A DNA stretch of 64,000 nt from Pseudogulbenkiania subflava DSM 22618 (GTDB lineage: Bacteria > Pseudomonadota > Gammaproteobacteria > Burkholderiales > Chromobacteriaceae): assembly GCF_900177275.1 (NCBI RefSeq), contig NZ_FXAG01000009.1, positions 68,984 through 132,983 on the forward strand. The letters are read 5' to 3'. The notes under the pieces were generated by a model. The model was not told where the DNA came from. It saw only the letters and a list, made by a program, of their open reading frames with translations, and made no database searches. Of the stretch, positions 8,697-16,884 are shown in pieces. The stretch's first letter is position 1; the number at the start of each line of letters is the position of its first letter. A program made the position numbers and the translations under genes.

Positions 8697-9701
8697 ATGC
8701 TTCTCGCTTTCACCCTGTTTTTTCTTTCTGCCGGGGCCATTTACTGGTCCTGTGAATTCTTCGTCAATGGCGTGGAATGGCTTGGTCGTCGTCTGAATCT
8801 GGGGGCGACGGCCGTCGGGTCGGTGCTGGCCGCCTTCGGTACCGCCCTCCCGGAAAGCGCCGTGACCTTCACCGCCGTGGTATTCGGCAACACCCCCGCC
8901 CAGAAAGACCTCGGCGTGGGGGCCGCGATGGGTGGCCCGCTGGTTCTGGCAACCTTGGCCTACGCCGTGGTCGGCTTTGCCTTGATGCTGAACCGTCGAC
9001 GTCTGGCGCGTGAAACGCACGAGGTCCGCGTGGATCATGTCCGCCTGAGTCGGGACCAGGCCGCCTTCCTCGCCGTGTTTGCGGTCAAGGTGACGCTGGG
9101 CCTGGTGGCCTTTGCCATCAAGCCGTGGCTGGGGGTGCTGTTCCTGATGGCGTATGGCGTCTACGTTTGGCGGGAAATCCGCGACAGCGATACCGCGCCG
9201 GAGGAAGAGGAGCTGGAGCCGCTGAAAATCCGCCCCAACATGGCCGAACCCTCGCTGGCGTGGGCGGGTTTGCAGGTCGCGCTGGCGCTGGTGGCGATCG
9301 GCGTGGCGTCGCATGTCTTTGTCGGCCAGCTTGAGGCGATCGGCACTGGCTTGCACTGGTCGCCGCACCTGGTGGCGCTGCTGTTGAGCCCGGTGGCGAC
9401 CGAGCTGCCTGAAACGATGAATGCCCTGATCTGGGTGCGGCAGGGCAAGGAACGGCTGGCGCTGGCGAACATCTCCGGTGCCATGATGATCCAGGCCACC
9501 ATCCCCAGCGCGCTGGGCATCTTCTTCACGCCTTGGCAGTTCGATGGCACGCTGCTGGCGTCCGGCGTCATCACGGCCCTGGCGATTCTCTTCCTATGGC
9601 GCATCTTCCGCCGCGGCGCGGTCGATGGCCGGGTGCTGCTCGGCGTGAGCTCGCTGTATGGTGTCTTTGCCTTGCTGGTTGCCGCCTATTTCCCACACTG
9701 A
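8697..9701 (+). CDS. CaCA-family cation/proton (sodium/calcium) exchanger, probable Mn2+ exporter
   Basis: A 334-aa inner-membrane protein with about ten hydrophobic helices in two halves. Each half carries an alpha-repeat of the CaCA superfamily: AAFGTALPESAVTF near residues 43-56 and LSPVATELPETMNAL in the second half, with the acidic residues that bind the transported cation. The halves are joined by an acidic loop (DSDTAPEEEELEP). The yybP-ykoY riboswitch in the leader implies induction by Mn2+, so the role is most likely manganese (or calcium) efflux. The ribosome site before ATG 8697 is weak, consistent with regulation in the leader. Confidence 0.85.
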   Translation: MLLAFTLFFLSAGAIYWSCEFFVNGVEWLGRRLNLGATAVGSVLAAFGTALPESAVTFTAVVFGNTPAQKDLGVGAAMGGPLVLATLAYAVVGFALMLNRRRLARETHEVRVDHVRLSRDQAAFLAVFAVKVTLGLVAFAIKPWLGVLFLMAYGVYVWREIRDSDTAPEEEELEPLKIRPNMAEPSLAWAGLQVALALVAIGVASHVFVGQLEAIGTGLHWSPHLVALLLSPVATELPETMNALIWVRQGKERLALANISGAMMIQATIPSALGIFFTPWQFDGTLLASGVITALAILFLWRIFRRGAVDGRVLLGVSSLYGVFALLVAAYFPH

Positions 9702-9710
9702 GTGAGCGTG

Positions 9711-9730
9711 CGGCCAGGATGTCCTGGCCG
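9711..9730. terminator. Candidate hairpin between convergent exchanger and rcnR
   Basis: CGGCCAGG (9711-9718) and CCTGGCCG (9723-9730) form an 8-bp stem ten bases after the exchanger stop codon. No clear T-tract follows, so factor-independent termination is uncertain. Confidence 0.45.
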
Positions 9731-9756
9731 GCTGGGCCCGCTGCGCCGCGGCGGGT

Positions 9757-10029
9757 CTATTTCAGGTACGACTTGATGACCTGGAGCACGGCATCCAGGT
9801 CGCGCTGCCGTTGCGCCTGCTCGGGCTCCTTGACGACATGATCGGTCAGATGGCCTTCGATCACGGCGGCCATCAGCCCGTTCACCGCGCCGCGGATGGC
9901 GGCGATCTGCTGGAGCACGGCGGTGCAATCCGTTTCACTGTCCAGCAGTCTTTCCAATCCGGCCGTCTGCCCCTGTATCCGCCTGACTCGGGCCAGCAGT
10001 TTGGCCTTGTCTCTCACGGTGTGTGCCAT
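9757..10029 (-). CDS. rcnR: Ni/Co-responsive transcriptional repressor RcnR
   Basis: A 90-aa all-helical repressor of the CsoR/RcnR family that blocks rcnA until Ni2+ or Co2+ binds. From the start MAHTVRDKAKLLARV the metal ligands known from E. coli RcnR are all in place: His3, Cys35, His60 and His64, and the segment VLQQIAAIRGAVNGLM is nearly identical. The ATG at 10029 is fixed by His3; 44 codons upstream in frame are rejected. It is divergent from rcnA with a matching operator between them. Confidence 0.93.
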   Translation of the reverse strand: MAHTVRDKAKLLARVRRIQGQTAGLERLLDSETDCTAVLQQIAAIRGAVNGLMAAVIEGHLTDHVVKEPEQAQRQRDLDAVLQVIKSYLK

Positions 10030-10078
10030 GTCCGCTTTACCCCATGTCTGAAAAATGGATGGAAGGGTAACATGCATA

Positions 10079-10093
10079 TACTGGGGGGTAGTA
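10079..10093. promoter_or_regulatory. RcnR operator
   Basis: TACTGGGGGGTAGTA fits the TACT-G6-N-AGTA operator described for RcnR. It lies 50 bp upstream of the rcnR start and 39 bp before rcnA, so it can control both; the adjacent TATAAT-like sequence (GTATAATGC, 10091-10099) is probably the rcnA -10 element. Confidence 0.9.
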
Positions 10094-10131
10094 TAATGCG
10101 GCGATCTGATCTCACGTAGCGAAAGTGCGCC

Positions 10132-11244
10132 ATGCCCGAGTTTTCGACCCTGTTGCAGCAAGGCAATGCCTGGTTATTCGTCCCGAGTGCCATCCTGCTG
10201 GGGGCGCTGCACGGCCTGGAGCCGGGGCATTCCAAGACCATGATGGCGGCGTTCATCGTTGCCATTCGGGGCACCCTGACGCAGGCGGTGTTGCTGGGCC
10301 TGTCGGCGACGGTGTCGCACACGGCGGTGGTGTGGGCGGTGGCGATGGCCGGCTTGTATTTCGGCCGCAACTGGAGTGCGGAGGCGACGGAACCCTATTT
10401 TCAGGTGGCCTCCGCGGTACTCATCATCGGCGTGGCGGCGTGGATGATCTGGCGCACCTGGCGCCATCAGCAGCTGGCGCACGATCATGACCATCATCAT
10501 CACCATCACCATGACGAGGCCAAGCTGATCGATACCGGCCACGGCGTCGTCCGGCTGGAAGTGTTCGAACAGGGCGTGCCGCCGCGTTTTCGTCTGCACC
10601 ACGCGAGCAAACACGGCCACCGCTGGCCGGCGGATCAGGTGCGGATCGAGACGGAGCGGGCCGACGGCAGCCGCCAGGGTTTCACCTTCGTGCAGCGCGA
10701 TGATTTTGTGGAATCGGTGGAGACCATTCCGGAGCCGCACGAGTTCGTTGCCAGGCTGAGCCTGGGGCACGATCAGCACCGCCACGACTACGACGTGGAG
10801 TTTGTCGAGCCGGACCATCATCACTCGATCAAGGATTACGAGGGGCTGGATTTGTCCGCGCCGGGGTACCAGGACCCGCACGAACTGGCCCACGCCAACG
10901 ACATCCGCCGCCGCTTTGCCAACCGGGAGGTGACCACCAGCCAGATCATCCTGTTCGGCCTGACCGGCGGGTTGATTCCGTGCCCGGCGTCGATCACGGT
11001 GCTGTTGTTGTGTCTGCAGCTGAAAAAAATCGCCCTCGGTGCCACGCTGGTGCTGTGCTTCAGCGTCGGTCTGGCGCTGACGATGGTGGCATCGGGCGCG
11101 CTGGCTGCGCTGAGCGTGAAGCACGTCTCGCGCAGTTGGAGCGGATTTGGCGAGTTCGCCCGCAAGGCGCCGTATTTTTCCGGTGCACTGATCGTGCTGG
11201 TCGGTTTGTATGTCGGCTACCAGGGACTGAGCGTCTTGCTCTGA
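10132..11244 (+). CDS. rcnA: Nickel/cobalt efflux protein RcnA
   Basis: Inner-membrane NicO-family exporter that removes Ni2+ and Co2+. The 370-aa protein has the signature HGLEPGHSK at residues 27-35, a cytosolic histidine run at about 117-127 followed by a hydrophilic domain rich in His and acidic residues, and a second conserved block GLIPCPASITVLLLC. The soluble insert (about residues 120-260) is larger than in E. coli RcnA, as seen in other betaproteobacterial NicO proteins. Ligand specificity is supported by the divergent RcnR with complete Ni/Co ligands. Confidence 0.93.
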   Translation: MPEFSTLLQQGNAWLFVPSAILLGALHGLEPGHSKTMMAAFIVAIRGTLTQAVLLGLSATVSHTAVVWAVAMAGLYFGRNWSAEATEPYFQVASAVLIIGVAAWMIWRTWRHQQLAHDHDHHHHHHHDEAKLIDTGHGVVRLEVFEQGVPPRFRLHHASKHGHRWPADQVRIETERADGSRQGFTFVQRDDFVESVETIPEPHEFVARLSLGHDQHRHDYDVEFVEPDHHHSIKDYEGLDLSAPGYQDPHELAHANDIRRRFANREVTTSQIILFGLTGGLIPCPASITVLLLCLQLKKIALGATLVLCFSVGLALTMVASGALAALSVKHVSRSWSGFGEFARKAPYFSGALIVLVGLYVGYQGLSVLL

Positions 11245-11281
11245 CGCCCGTCGGGGGGGCGTTTCAGGCCAGACCTCCCGC

Positions 11282-11327
11282 ACAGCTCGGATGCGCCATG
11301 CCATGGCGCATCCGAGCTGTTGTTCTT
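11282..11327 (+). terminator. Intrinsic terminator of rcnA
   Basis: Perfect 19-bp inverted repeat (11282-11300 and 11302-11320, core GGATGCGCCATG) followed by TGTTCTT, 38 bp after rcnA. It may also stop transcription of the convergent DUF3300 gene, whose stop codon overlaps its tail. Confidence 0.85.
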
Positions 11328-12939
11328 AATGATCCTGCCCGCCGCCTGGGTTGCCTTGGTTGATGATCTGGCGGGGTGGAACCTGGCCGCCGCGGCGCGG
11401 TTCCTCGGAGCGAGGAGCGAACGAGGGGCGGGCGGAAGGGGCGGGATTGGGGCGCTCGAACTGGCGCCGCTCGATTTGTGGGGCCTCTCTGCGCCGTTCT
11501 GGGACGCCGACGTCCGGCTGACGGGGCCGGGGTGGTTCCGGCCGGATAATGGTGGGCATCTCCGTTGAACGTGGCACGCGCGGCGTCTCGGCTCCGGGTT
11601 GGCGCCGCTCGAAGCGACGGTTGTCGCCTCCCTGACGCTCGGCATTGCCGCGATCCGGCTGATTTGGCCGAGCCTGCTCGGGGCGGATGATGGTAGGCAT
11701 TTCCTGCGGACGCGGTGCGCGTGGGGTGTTGATGTCCTGTTGGCGCCGTTCGAAGCGACGGTTATCACCTCCTCGACGCTCGGCGTTGCCAATATCAGGC
11801 TGTTGCGGCCGGCCCTGTTCGGGGCGGATCATGAAAGGTTGCTCCTGCGGGCGCGGGGTACGCGGGATGTCGATCTTGCGCTCACCCTGGTTACCCAGGC
11901 GGCCGGGCGGGGAAAAACCCTTGCCACGCTGCTCCTGGCCGCCACGTGACCAATCAGGTCGCTGGTCGTGGCGACGCTCGATTTCGGGACGGCGGGCGGG
12001 GTTGATGATCGAAGGCAACGGCTTATTCTCCAAACCCGGCTGGGTAAGCAGTGGTGGCAGGCGCTTGGCCGGTGTCGTCCGCTCGATGTCACGCGGGATG
12101 AATCCATGATAGGGGACGTTACCGCGGTGCTCCGGATCATGTTCCCAGCGGAACGGCCCTTTGCGGCCGATCCACTCGCGCTGCACGATGCGCGGCTGGA
12201 CGTAAAAGTTGTTGATGTTGACGATGGTGACGTGGTGATGCGGCCAGTCGAAGTTGCCGAAGAAGAAACCCACGCTCAGCGTGAAGCCAACACCCCAATA
12301 GATGCCCACGCTCGGGCCGACGTAGTAGCCCGGCCAGGTCCAGTAGTAGGGCGGGTAGTCCGGCCACCACCACGGGCCGTATACCACCAGCGGGTCGTAG
12401 TAGGGCACGTAGACGACCAGCGGGTCGACCGGTTCGAGCACGATAACCGGCTCGCGGCTGGCGACGCGGACATAGCGGTTGGAGCGCAGATAGCCTTGGT
12501 CCCAGGCCTTGTCACGCAGGCGCTGTACCGTGTCCATGACCTGGTCCTCCTGGGCCAGGAAGGCGTCGCCGAGTTCTTGGGTCCATTCCAGGTGATCATC
12601 CATCATCTGCAGCACCTGGGGAAAGGCGACCAGCGATACCACGCTGGGGTCCCAGTCTTGCCGGTTGGCCGCTCGCACGGCCTCGTCGCCCTTCAGCTTG
12701 GGATGGTTGCGCGACCAACGGGCCGCCTCGACCACTTCGAGCGGGTAGGTCGACGCCATCAGCACTTGTGACAGCAGCGAGTCGGGGTAGAGGGCGATCG
12801 GCGCAAGCATCTGGTCGAGCTCTGCTTGGGTATACTCGGCGTCCTGGGCGACGGCGGTCGGGGCGGTCGCCAGGCCCATGGCAGCAGCAAAAACCAGGAC
12901 CAGGCACTGGGTCATAAAACGTCGGATGCGTTGGGGCAT
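11326..12939 (-). CDS. DUF3300 domain exported protein with C-terminal tandem repeats
   Basis: A 537-aa envelope protein of unknown function. A signal peptide (MTQCLVLVFAAAMGLATAPTAVA) is followed by the DUF3300 domain, which opens with the characteristic AELDQMLAPIALYPDSLLSQVLMASTYPLEVVEAARW and contains Tyr/Pro/Trp-rich strands (VVYVPYYDPLVVYGPWWWPDYPPYYWTWPGYY). From about residue 310 it becomes a low-complexity Arg/Pro/Glu tail with near-perfect 47-residue repeats. The start at 12939 has GGAGG six bases upstream. It is last in a minus-strand run that includes an ECF sigma/anti-sigma pair. Confidence 0.85.
   Translation of the reverse strand: MPQRIRRFMTQCLVLVFAAAMGLATAPTAVAQDAEYTQAELDQMLAPIALYPDSLLSQVLMASTYPLEVVEAARWSRNHPKLKGDEAVRAANRQDWDPSVVSLVAFPQVLQMMDDHLEWTQELGDAFLAQEDQVMDTVQRLRDKAWDQGYLRSNRYVRVASREPVIVLEPVDPLVVYVPYYDPLVVYGPWWWPDYPPYYWTWPGYYVGPSVGIYWGVGFTLSVGFFFGNFDWPHHHVTIVNINNFYVQPRIVQREWIGRKGPFRWEHDPEHRGNVPYHGFIPRDIERTTPAKRLPPLLTQPGLENKPLPSIINPARRPEIERRHDQRPDWSRGGQEQRGKGFSPPGRLGNQGERKIDIPRTPRPQEQPFMIRPEQGRPQQPDIGNAERRGGDNRRFERRQQDINTPRAPRPQEMPTIIRPEQARPNQPDRGNAERQGGDNRRFERRQPGAETPRVPRSTEMPTIIRPEPPRPRQPDVGVPERRREAPQIERRQFERPNPAPSARPSFAPRSEEPRRGGQVPPRQIINQGNPGGGQDH
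11480..11906 (-). repeat. 141-bp tandem repeats inside the DUF3300 gene
   Basis: About three copies of a 141-bp (47-codon) unit. Equivalent anchors lie at 11544, 11685 and 11826 (MPTIIRPE-type element, reverse strand) and at 11602 and 11743 (NRRFERR element), each exactly 141 bp apart. In-frame, so copy-number change would only alter tail length. Confidence 0.85.
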
Positions 12940-13025
12940 GGCGGGCCTCCAGGGCATGCAAGGTGAGTCGGGCTTCGGCCGGGCTCGGGTGCGGGCAATG
13001 TCGTGGCCGCCCGCTCAAGCCATCG

Positions 13026-13517
13026 TTACCCTGCCGGGTGTCGATGGGTCATGGCTATCAGCCGGGTATCGAGCAGACGGGCCAAGCCCTGTCCGCCGGC
13101 ATTCATCACGGCGTCGTGATTCCACTGGAAGAGCGGCTGGGCGACCGGGGCCAGCAGATTCATCCAGCGTTTGGTGGTGCGCACCTGCCAGTCGTAGCAG
13201 ACCACGGTGATCACACCTTCTTTTCTGAAACTCCAGCGGCCATGTCCTTCGAGTTCGCCGCTCGCCGTGCCTTCCAGGCAAACCAGCGGTTCGATGCGGG
13301 TGACGCGCATGTCGAAGGTCAAGCGGTATGGCAGCACGCTCTTCCAGGTATAGCGCTGTACCGCACCGAGGCCATCGTCGTCGCCGGCTTCCAGGTCCAG
13401 CACCTGTTCCACGCCACGCCACCAGCTGGGCCAGCGGCGCGAGTGGTAGATGGCGTCCCATACCGCCTCCACGGGAGCCTCCAGGTACCATAGGGTGGAG
13501 AAGCGGTATTCCGCCAT
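13026..13517 (-). CDS. SRPBCC/polyketide cyclase-type ligand-binding protein
   Basis: A 163-aa START-like fold protein: [34 protein letters not shown] is the typical first strand-helix element, followed by [29 protein letters not shown]. No signal peptide, so it is probably cytoplasmic. Thirty bases separate it from the LolA-like gene upstream, suggesting one transcript. Ligand and function are unknown. Confidence 0.75.
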   Translation of the reverse strand: MAEYRFSTLWYLEAPVEAVWDAIYHSRRWPSWWRGVEQVLDLEAGDDDGLGAVQRYTWKSVLPYRLTFDMRVTRIEPLVCLEGTASGELEGHGRWSFRKEGVITVVCYDWQVRTTKRWMNLLAPVAQPLFQWNHDAVMNAGGQGLARLLDTRLIAMTHRHPAG

Positions 13518-13546
13518 GGCTGTTCGCTTTTCCTGTGTTTGACGGT

Positions 13547-14173
13547 TCAGGGTTGGAAAAAATCCGCGGAGAGCGGCACGTCGATTTCCACGTCGTCCAT
13601 CAGCACGGTTTCCTGCACCTCGCCGTCAAGACCGAAACTGACCACCTTGACCGGAAACAGCGTGTCTTGCGTCAGCCAGAGCTGGAAACGATGCACCCCG
13701 GCCACCGTGTTGCCGGGGGCGCCGGTGATGCTCCATCCCTGAACGGGCCAGCGGCCGATGGCGCCCTTGCCGAGTGACGTCGTTTCGCCGCCGCCCTGCA
13801 GGGCGTGCACCGCTTGCAACAGCATTCCGACATGGGAGCGGTCGATACGGTGCCCATGCGGGCCACGGATCAACGGGTTATTGGGCGCCAGCGCCAGCGC
13901 GAAGCCAGGTTGGCCGAAGGGCCAGACCCGGACCTTGTTGCTGTGCGGGTTGTAGATCATCAGTGCCCCGGGATGCGGCGTGACGAACTCCATGCGTACG
14001 AAACCTGGTTTGCGGTAGGCGTAACGGACGACTTGCGGCTGGGTGTGCGGTGCGCTCGAGCGGACGGTGACCCGGTAGCTGTCGAGTTGTTCGAACTGCT
14101 GCTGCGCGGCGGCGATCGGGTCCGCCAGGCCGACCGGGGCGATTAGGGCGGTGGCAAGCAAGGGCCAGAGCAT
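13547..14173 (-). CDS. Exported LolA-like / DUF1571-type protein
   Basis: A 208-aa periplasmic protein with a short signal peptide ([17 protein letters not shown]) and a mature part beginning with the helix [19 protein letters not shown], then antiparallel strands including [30 protein letters not shown]. This layout is that of LolA/DUF1571-like lipid-binding folds. It starts three bases after the cupredoxin stop, with GGAG inside the cupredoxin end, so it is translationally coupled. Cargo unknown. Confidence 0.68.
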   Translation of the reverse strand: MLWPLLATALIAPVGLADPIAAAQQQFEQLDSYRVTVRSSAPHTQPQVVRYAYRKPGFVRMEFVTPHPGALMIYNPHSNKVRVWPFGQPGFALALAPNNPLIRGPHGHRIDRSHVGMLLQAVHALQGGGETTSLGKGAIGRWPVQGWSITGAPGNTVAGVHRFQLWLTQDTLFPVKVVSFGLDGEVQETVLMDDVEIDVPLSADFFQP

Positions 14174-14176
14174 GGC

Positions 14177-14596
14177 TTACTCCACGACCTCCAGCACACC
14201 GGCCATGCCTTTTTCTTCGTGGCTCTTGAAGAACAGCAGCTTGTTGGGGCAATGGAAGGGATAGCGTCCCGCCATGGTCGGGGTGAAGCGGAAGGTGCGG
14301 GGTTCCTCGCCAAGGCGGCTGTCGATGGCGACCTGGTCGGGCGGCAGTTTGAGGACGAAGCGGTGCGGGATGAGCCCCGCTTCGACCTTGACCGACAGTT
14401 CGACCGGGGTGCCGGCCTTGACCACGATGTGGGCAGGCCTGAAAAAGTAGCTGCCGCCGACGATGGCGACGCGCTGCACGCCGTCGCTGGCCACCGGCAC
14501 CCGATAGGGCTCGTCGGCGGCACGGGCACCGCCTGCCAGCAGCGAGAGGCCGAGTGCCAATGCCAACCCGGCGAGGATGAGTCTGGTCCTGTGCAT
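14177..14596 (-). CDS. Cupredoxin-domain periplasmic protein
   Basis: A 139-aa blue-copper-like protein. After a signal peptide (to about residue 26, GGARAADEP) the domain shows the cupredoxin strands GSYFFRPAHIVVKAGTPVELSVK and the copper-site residues: His in GLIPHRF, then Cys, His and Met in the order FHCPNKLLFFKSHEEKGMAGVLEV. The Cys-His spacing is longer than in classical type-1 sites, so the geometry may be unusual. Part of the ECF-sigma operon; copper binding or electron transfer is likely. Confidence 0.82.
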   Translation of the reverse strand: MHRTRLILAGLALALGLSLLAGGARAADEPYRVPVASDGVQRVAIVGGSYFFRPAHIVVKAGTPVELSVKVEAGLIPHRFVLKLPPDQVAIDSRLGEEPRTFRFTPTMAGRYPFHCPNKLLFFKSHEEKGMAGVLEVVE

Positions 14597-14660
14597 GGTG
14601 ACTCCTGTGTCTCGTCCGGGCGCGCCCGGGAGCGGCGCCCGGCTTGTGGTGATGCAGGCG

Positions 14661-14819
14661 TCAGTAGCCGCCCCCGCTGCGGCCGTGGCTGCCCATGTCG
14701 CTGTCGTGCGTTGGTGTCCCGCCCATGTGGTCGTCCATCATGCGGCAGCCGCCGAGAGGCAATGCCAAGGCCAGAGCCAGTAACAGCAACCAGCCGGCCA
14801 GCCGGTGCTTCCTGTTCAT
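14661..14819 (-). CDS. Small His/Met-rich lipoprotein
   Basis: A 52-aa gene too short for routine calling. The product starts MNRKHRLAGWLLLLALALAL, has a lipobox LGGC (Cys at residue 25) and a mature tail rich in Met, His and Asp (RMMDDHMGG, HDSDMGSHG) ending in a glycine/serine stretch. AAGGAGAT precedes the ATG by five bases. The Met/His pattern suggests periplasmic copper or silver binding, fitting the neighbouring cupredoxin. Not recognised as a named family. Confidence 0.78.
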   Translation of the reverse strand: MNRKHRLAGWLLLLALALALPLGGCRMMDDHMGGTPTHDSDMGSHGRSGGGY

Positions 14820-14864
14820 GTTGATCTCCTTCATCTGTCGAGTTGGGAAAGGGACCGGCCCGGC

Positions 14865-15650
14865 TTAACCGGACCAGGCGCCCGCGTCTCCACCCAGCGC
14901 CGTGCAGGCGTCGGCAGCGATCGCCCGCAAGCGGGGCTCGTTGTCGGTGCCGGACAGGGCGTAGCCCATGCCGTGGTTGGCCCAGTAGGCGGTACGGCTT
15001 GTGCCGTTGCGCAACAGCCGCAAGCTGATCTCGCGGGAGGGGTAGGGAGAGATGTACAGCGTGAGGCGCTTGCCTGCGCTGTTCTGGTACATGAACTGCG
15101 CGGCGGGGCCGGATTCGCCCGGCAGCAGCCGGCCGCCCACCAGCGCATAGCCATACTCGCCGAGCGACGGTGCCGTTACCGCACGCTTCAGGCGGGCCGA
15201 CAGCCAACTGAGCAGGTGTGCTTCTTCCTGGACGGTGACTTCCACCGGGTGACGGCGTTCCGGGGCATACACGGCATAGGCCAGGTCGGCCCGCTGGGCA
15301 AAGGCAGGTTGGCCGAAGCCGCCGGGCAGCAGCGGTGCCGGCAGCATGACGGCGAGCATCAGGCCGAGGGCCAGCCCCCCGGCGATGGCCGCGCCCAGTT
15401 GCCACCATGGCGTGCGGCGCTGCACGAACAGGTTCGCGGTTTCGCCGGTGAGCGGGAACAGCCGCCGCAGCGCCGCGTTCTGGCTGCGGTAATGTGCCAC
15501 TCGTGCCGCGGCAGCCGGGTCGTTGCCGAGCTGCTCCAGCAAGGCGCTACGCTCGGCGTCGGACAGTTCCCCATCCACCAGCGCCGACAACGGACGCAGC
15601 TCGTCGGCGCTGTCAGGGGTGTTGGCGGTGGTGTCGCGTGGCTCGTTCAT
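14865..15650 (-). CDS. Transmembrane anti-sigma factor
   Basis: A 261-aa single-pass membrane protein. The N-terminal cytosolic part (ELRPLSALVDGELSDAERSALLEQLGNDPAAAARVAHYRSQNAALRRLF) is a typical anti-sigma domain without a zinc motif; the membrane helix follows (WWQLGAAIAGGLALGLMLAVMLPAPLL), and the rest is periplasmic sensor domain. Its ATG overlaps the sigma factor stop by four bases. Predicted to hold the ECF sigma factor at the membrane until an envelope signal, possibly copper or redox, is received. Confidence 0.87.
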   Translation of the reverse strand: MNEPRDTTANTPDSADELRPLSALVDGELSDAERSALLEQLGNDPAAAARVAHYRSQNAALRRLFPLTGETANLFVQRRTPWWQLGAAIAGGLALGLMLAVMLPAPLLPGGFGQPAFAQRADLAYAVYAPERRHPVEVTVQEEAHLLSWLSARLKRAVTAPSLGEYGYALVGGRLLPGESGPAAQFMYQNSAGKRLTLYISPYPSREISLRLLRNGTSRTAYWANHGMGYALSGTDNEPRLRAIAADACTALGGDAGAWSG

Positions 15651-16174
15651 GGTGAGTGCTTCACTACTTTCAATGGGGGCCGGCCGGGTGTCGCATCGGC
15701 GGCGGGCTCGGTCAGCAAGATACGCATGCGTTCCCTTGCCCGCGACAGGCGCGACATCACGGTGCCCACCGGTACCTTCAGGACCTTGGCAGCTTCCTGG
15801 TAGCTGAGCTCTTCCAGCGCGATCAGCAGCAGCACTTCGCGCTGTTCCAGGGGCAAGCGGTAGAGGGCGCGCTCCACGTCGCGCAGCAGCAGTCCGTCGA
15901 CCGCGCCGGTGGCGGCCGGTTGCTGCTGCCAGGGGGCATCCTCATCGTCGAATGCCACCTCGCGCCGGGAGCGCAACTGGTCGATGAAGCGGTGGCGCAG
16001 CAAGGTCAGCAGCCAGGCGCGCAGATTGCCGCCGCGCCCCCAGCGCCATTTGCTCAACGCCCGCTCGAGGGTGTCCTGCACCAGGTCGTCGGCCCAGGCC
16101 GGATCGCGCGTGAGCGCCCGGGCGTAGCGACGCAGGTGCGGAAGCCAGACCAGCAGGTCGGATTCGAAGCTCAT
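15647..16174 (-). CDS. ECF-family RNA polymerase sigma factor
   Basis: A 175-aa sigma-70 factor of the extracytoplasmic type with only regions 2 and 4. Region 2 is LRRYARALTRDPAWADDLVQDTLERALSKWRWGRGGNLRAWLLTLLRHRFIDQLR; region 4 is LPLEQREVLLLIALEELSYQEAAKVLKVPVGTVMSRLSRARERMR. It is first of a likely operon with its anti-sigma, a Met/His lipoprotein, cupredoxin and LolA-like genes. Its own promoter was not identified. Confidence 0.9.
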   Translation of the reverse strand: MSFESDLLVWLPHLRRYARALTRDPAWADDLVQDTLERALSKWRWGRGGNLRAWLLTLLRHRFIDQLRSRREVAFDDEDAPWQQQPAATGAVDGLLLRDVERALYRLPLEQREVLLLIALEELSYQEAAKVLKVPVGTVMSRLSRARERMRILLTEPAADATPGRPPLKVVKHSP

Positions 16175-16186
16175 GGCCCGCCGGGC

Positions 16187-16546
16187 TCAGGGCTTGACGG
16201 TGTGCCACATGCCCTTGAAGCCTTCGCCGTTCATGTCACCCGGCTTCTTGTCCATCGACCAGCGGTAGAGCGGGTGTCCCTTGTGGGTCCACTGCTTCTT
16301 GCCGTCGCTGCGCGTGATCATGCCCCAGTCGCCCGATGCCTTGTCGTACGAATCGGCCACGGCCGGTGGCCAGTTGTCGGCGCAAGCGCCGGCGCAGGTG
16401 CTCGTGTCCTTGCTGTCCTTGTCGAACATGTAGAGGGTCATGCCGTGCTCGTCGACCGCCATGCCCTTCATCATCTTGGGCGGCTCGGCCAATGCCGGCA
16501 GGGCCAGGGTGCTGCCCAGTGCCAGCAGGATCAGGGGGTGTTTCAT
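16187..16546 (-). CDS. Secreted repeat protein (COG4315 / PF03640 family)
   Basis: A 119-aa exported protein with signal peptide (MKHPLILLALGSTLALPALA) and the repeat family pattern MTLYMFDKDSKDTSTCAGACADNWPPAVA ... WTHKGHPLYRWSMDKKPGDMNGEGFKGMWHTV. Two cysteines (CAGAC) are conserved in the family. Function unknown; such genes often sit beside ECF sigma/anti-sigma pairs, as here, directly upstream of the sigma gene. An AAGGAG site precedes the start. Confidence 0.87.
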   Translation of the reverse strand: MKHPLILLALGSTLALPALAEPPKMMKGMAVDEHGMTLYMFDKDSKDTSTCAGACADNWPPAVADSYDKASGDWGMITRSDGKKQWTHKGHPLYRWSMDKKPGDMNGEGFKGMWHTVKP

Positions 16547-16884
16547 GGTTATGCTCCTTGTGAGTCGGGAAATCGGGAACCTTCGGGTTCTTTTTCGCCG
16601 GTGCCGAATCGGTGCGTCGCCGGCGCAACGTGTCTACGCACACTAAACGTTTCAGCGGCCAGGTTTATTCCCACCGGTATCGCGGGAGGCGCAAAAAAAG
16701 TGCAGTGCCATGGGCTAAGCCTAGTCGATGGCAGCGGGGTGGGGGGGTGAGATGGTCCGATGGCCGAGGTGTCGGCGGGGCCAAGGTCGGCGATAGCGGC
16801 GGCTCGACGCCGAAGGGGGCCGGCCGCGTTGCGCGGTCGGGTGGGCTGAGAACGGGACTACGGCGTTTGCGAACTGCTGGCGAT
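16547..16884. other. Intergenic region, no gene
   Basis: About 340 bp, very G-rich from 16735 to 16830. It should hold promoters for the PF03640 gene and perhaps a terminator for the diguanylate cyclase gene. A small GAACC-TTCG-GGTTC hairpin with a T-run at 16577-16595 points along the plus strand, where no gene precedes it. Confidence 0.4.

Noticed and set aside
9757..10161. Extended 134-aa RcnR
   Set aside because: The first 44 codons would cross the operator and rcnA promoter; the His3 ligand fixes the start at 10029.
10174..11304. 376-codon minus-strand frame opposite rcnA
   Set aside because: Composition is a mirror of rcnA (His-to-Met/Val runs) and no motif is present.
11480..11906. 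Possible CRISPR-like repeat array
   Set aside because: Repeats are 141 bp, in frame and without spacers; they encode a protein tail.
14143..15408. 421-codon minus-strand frame across the cupredoxin, lipoprotein and anti-sigma genes
   Set aside because: It overlaps three supported genes in another frame and shows Arg/Pro/Ser-rich shadow composition.
16577..16595. GAACC-TTCG-GGTTC hairpin plus T-run as a terminator
   Set aside because: It points along the plus strand, but no plus-strand gene precedes it; in the minus direction there is no T-tract.
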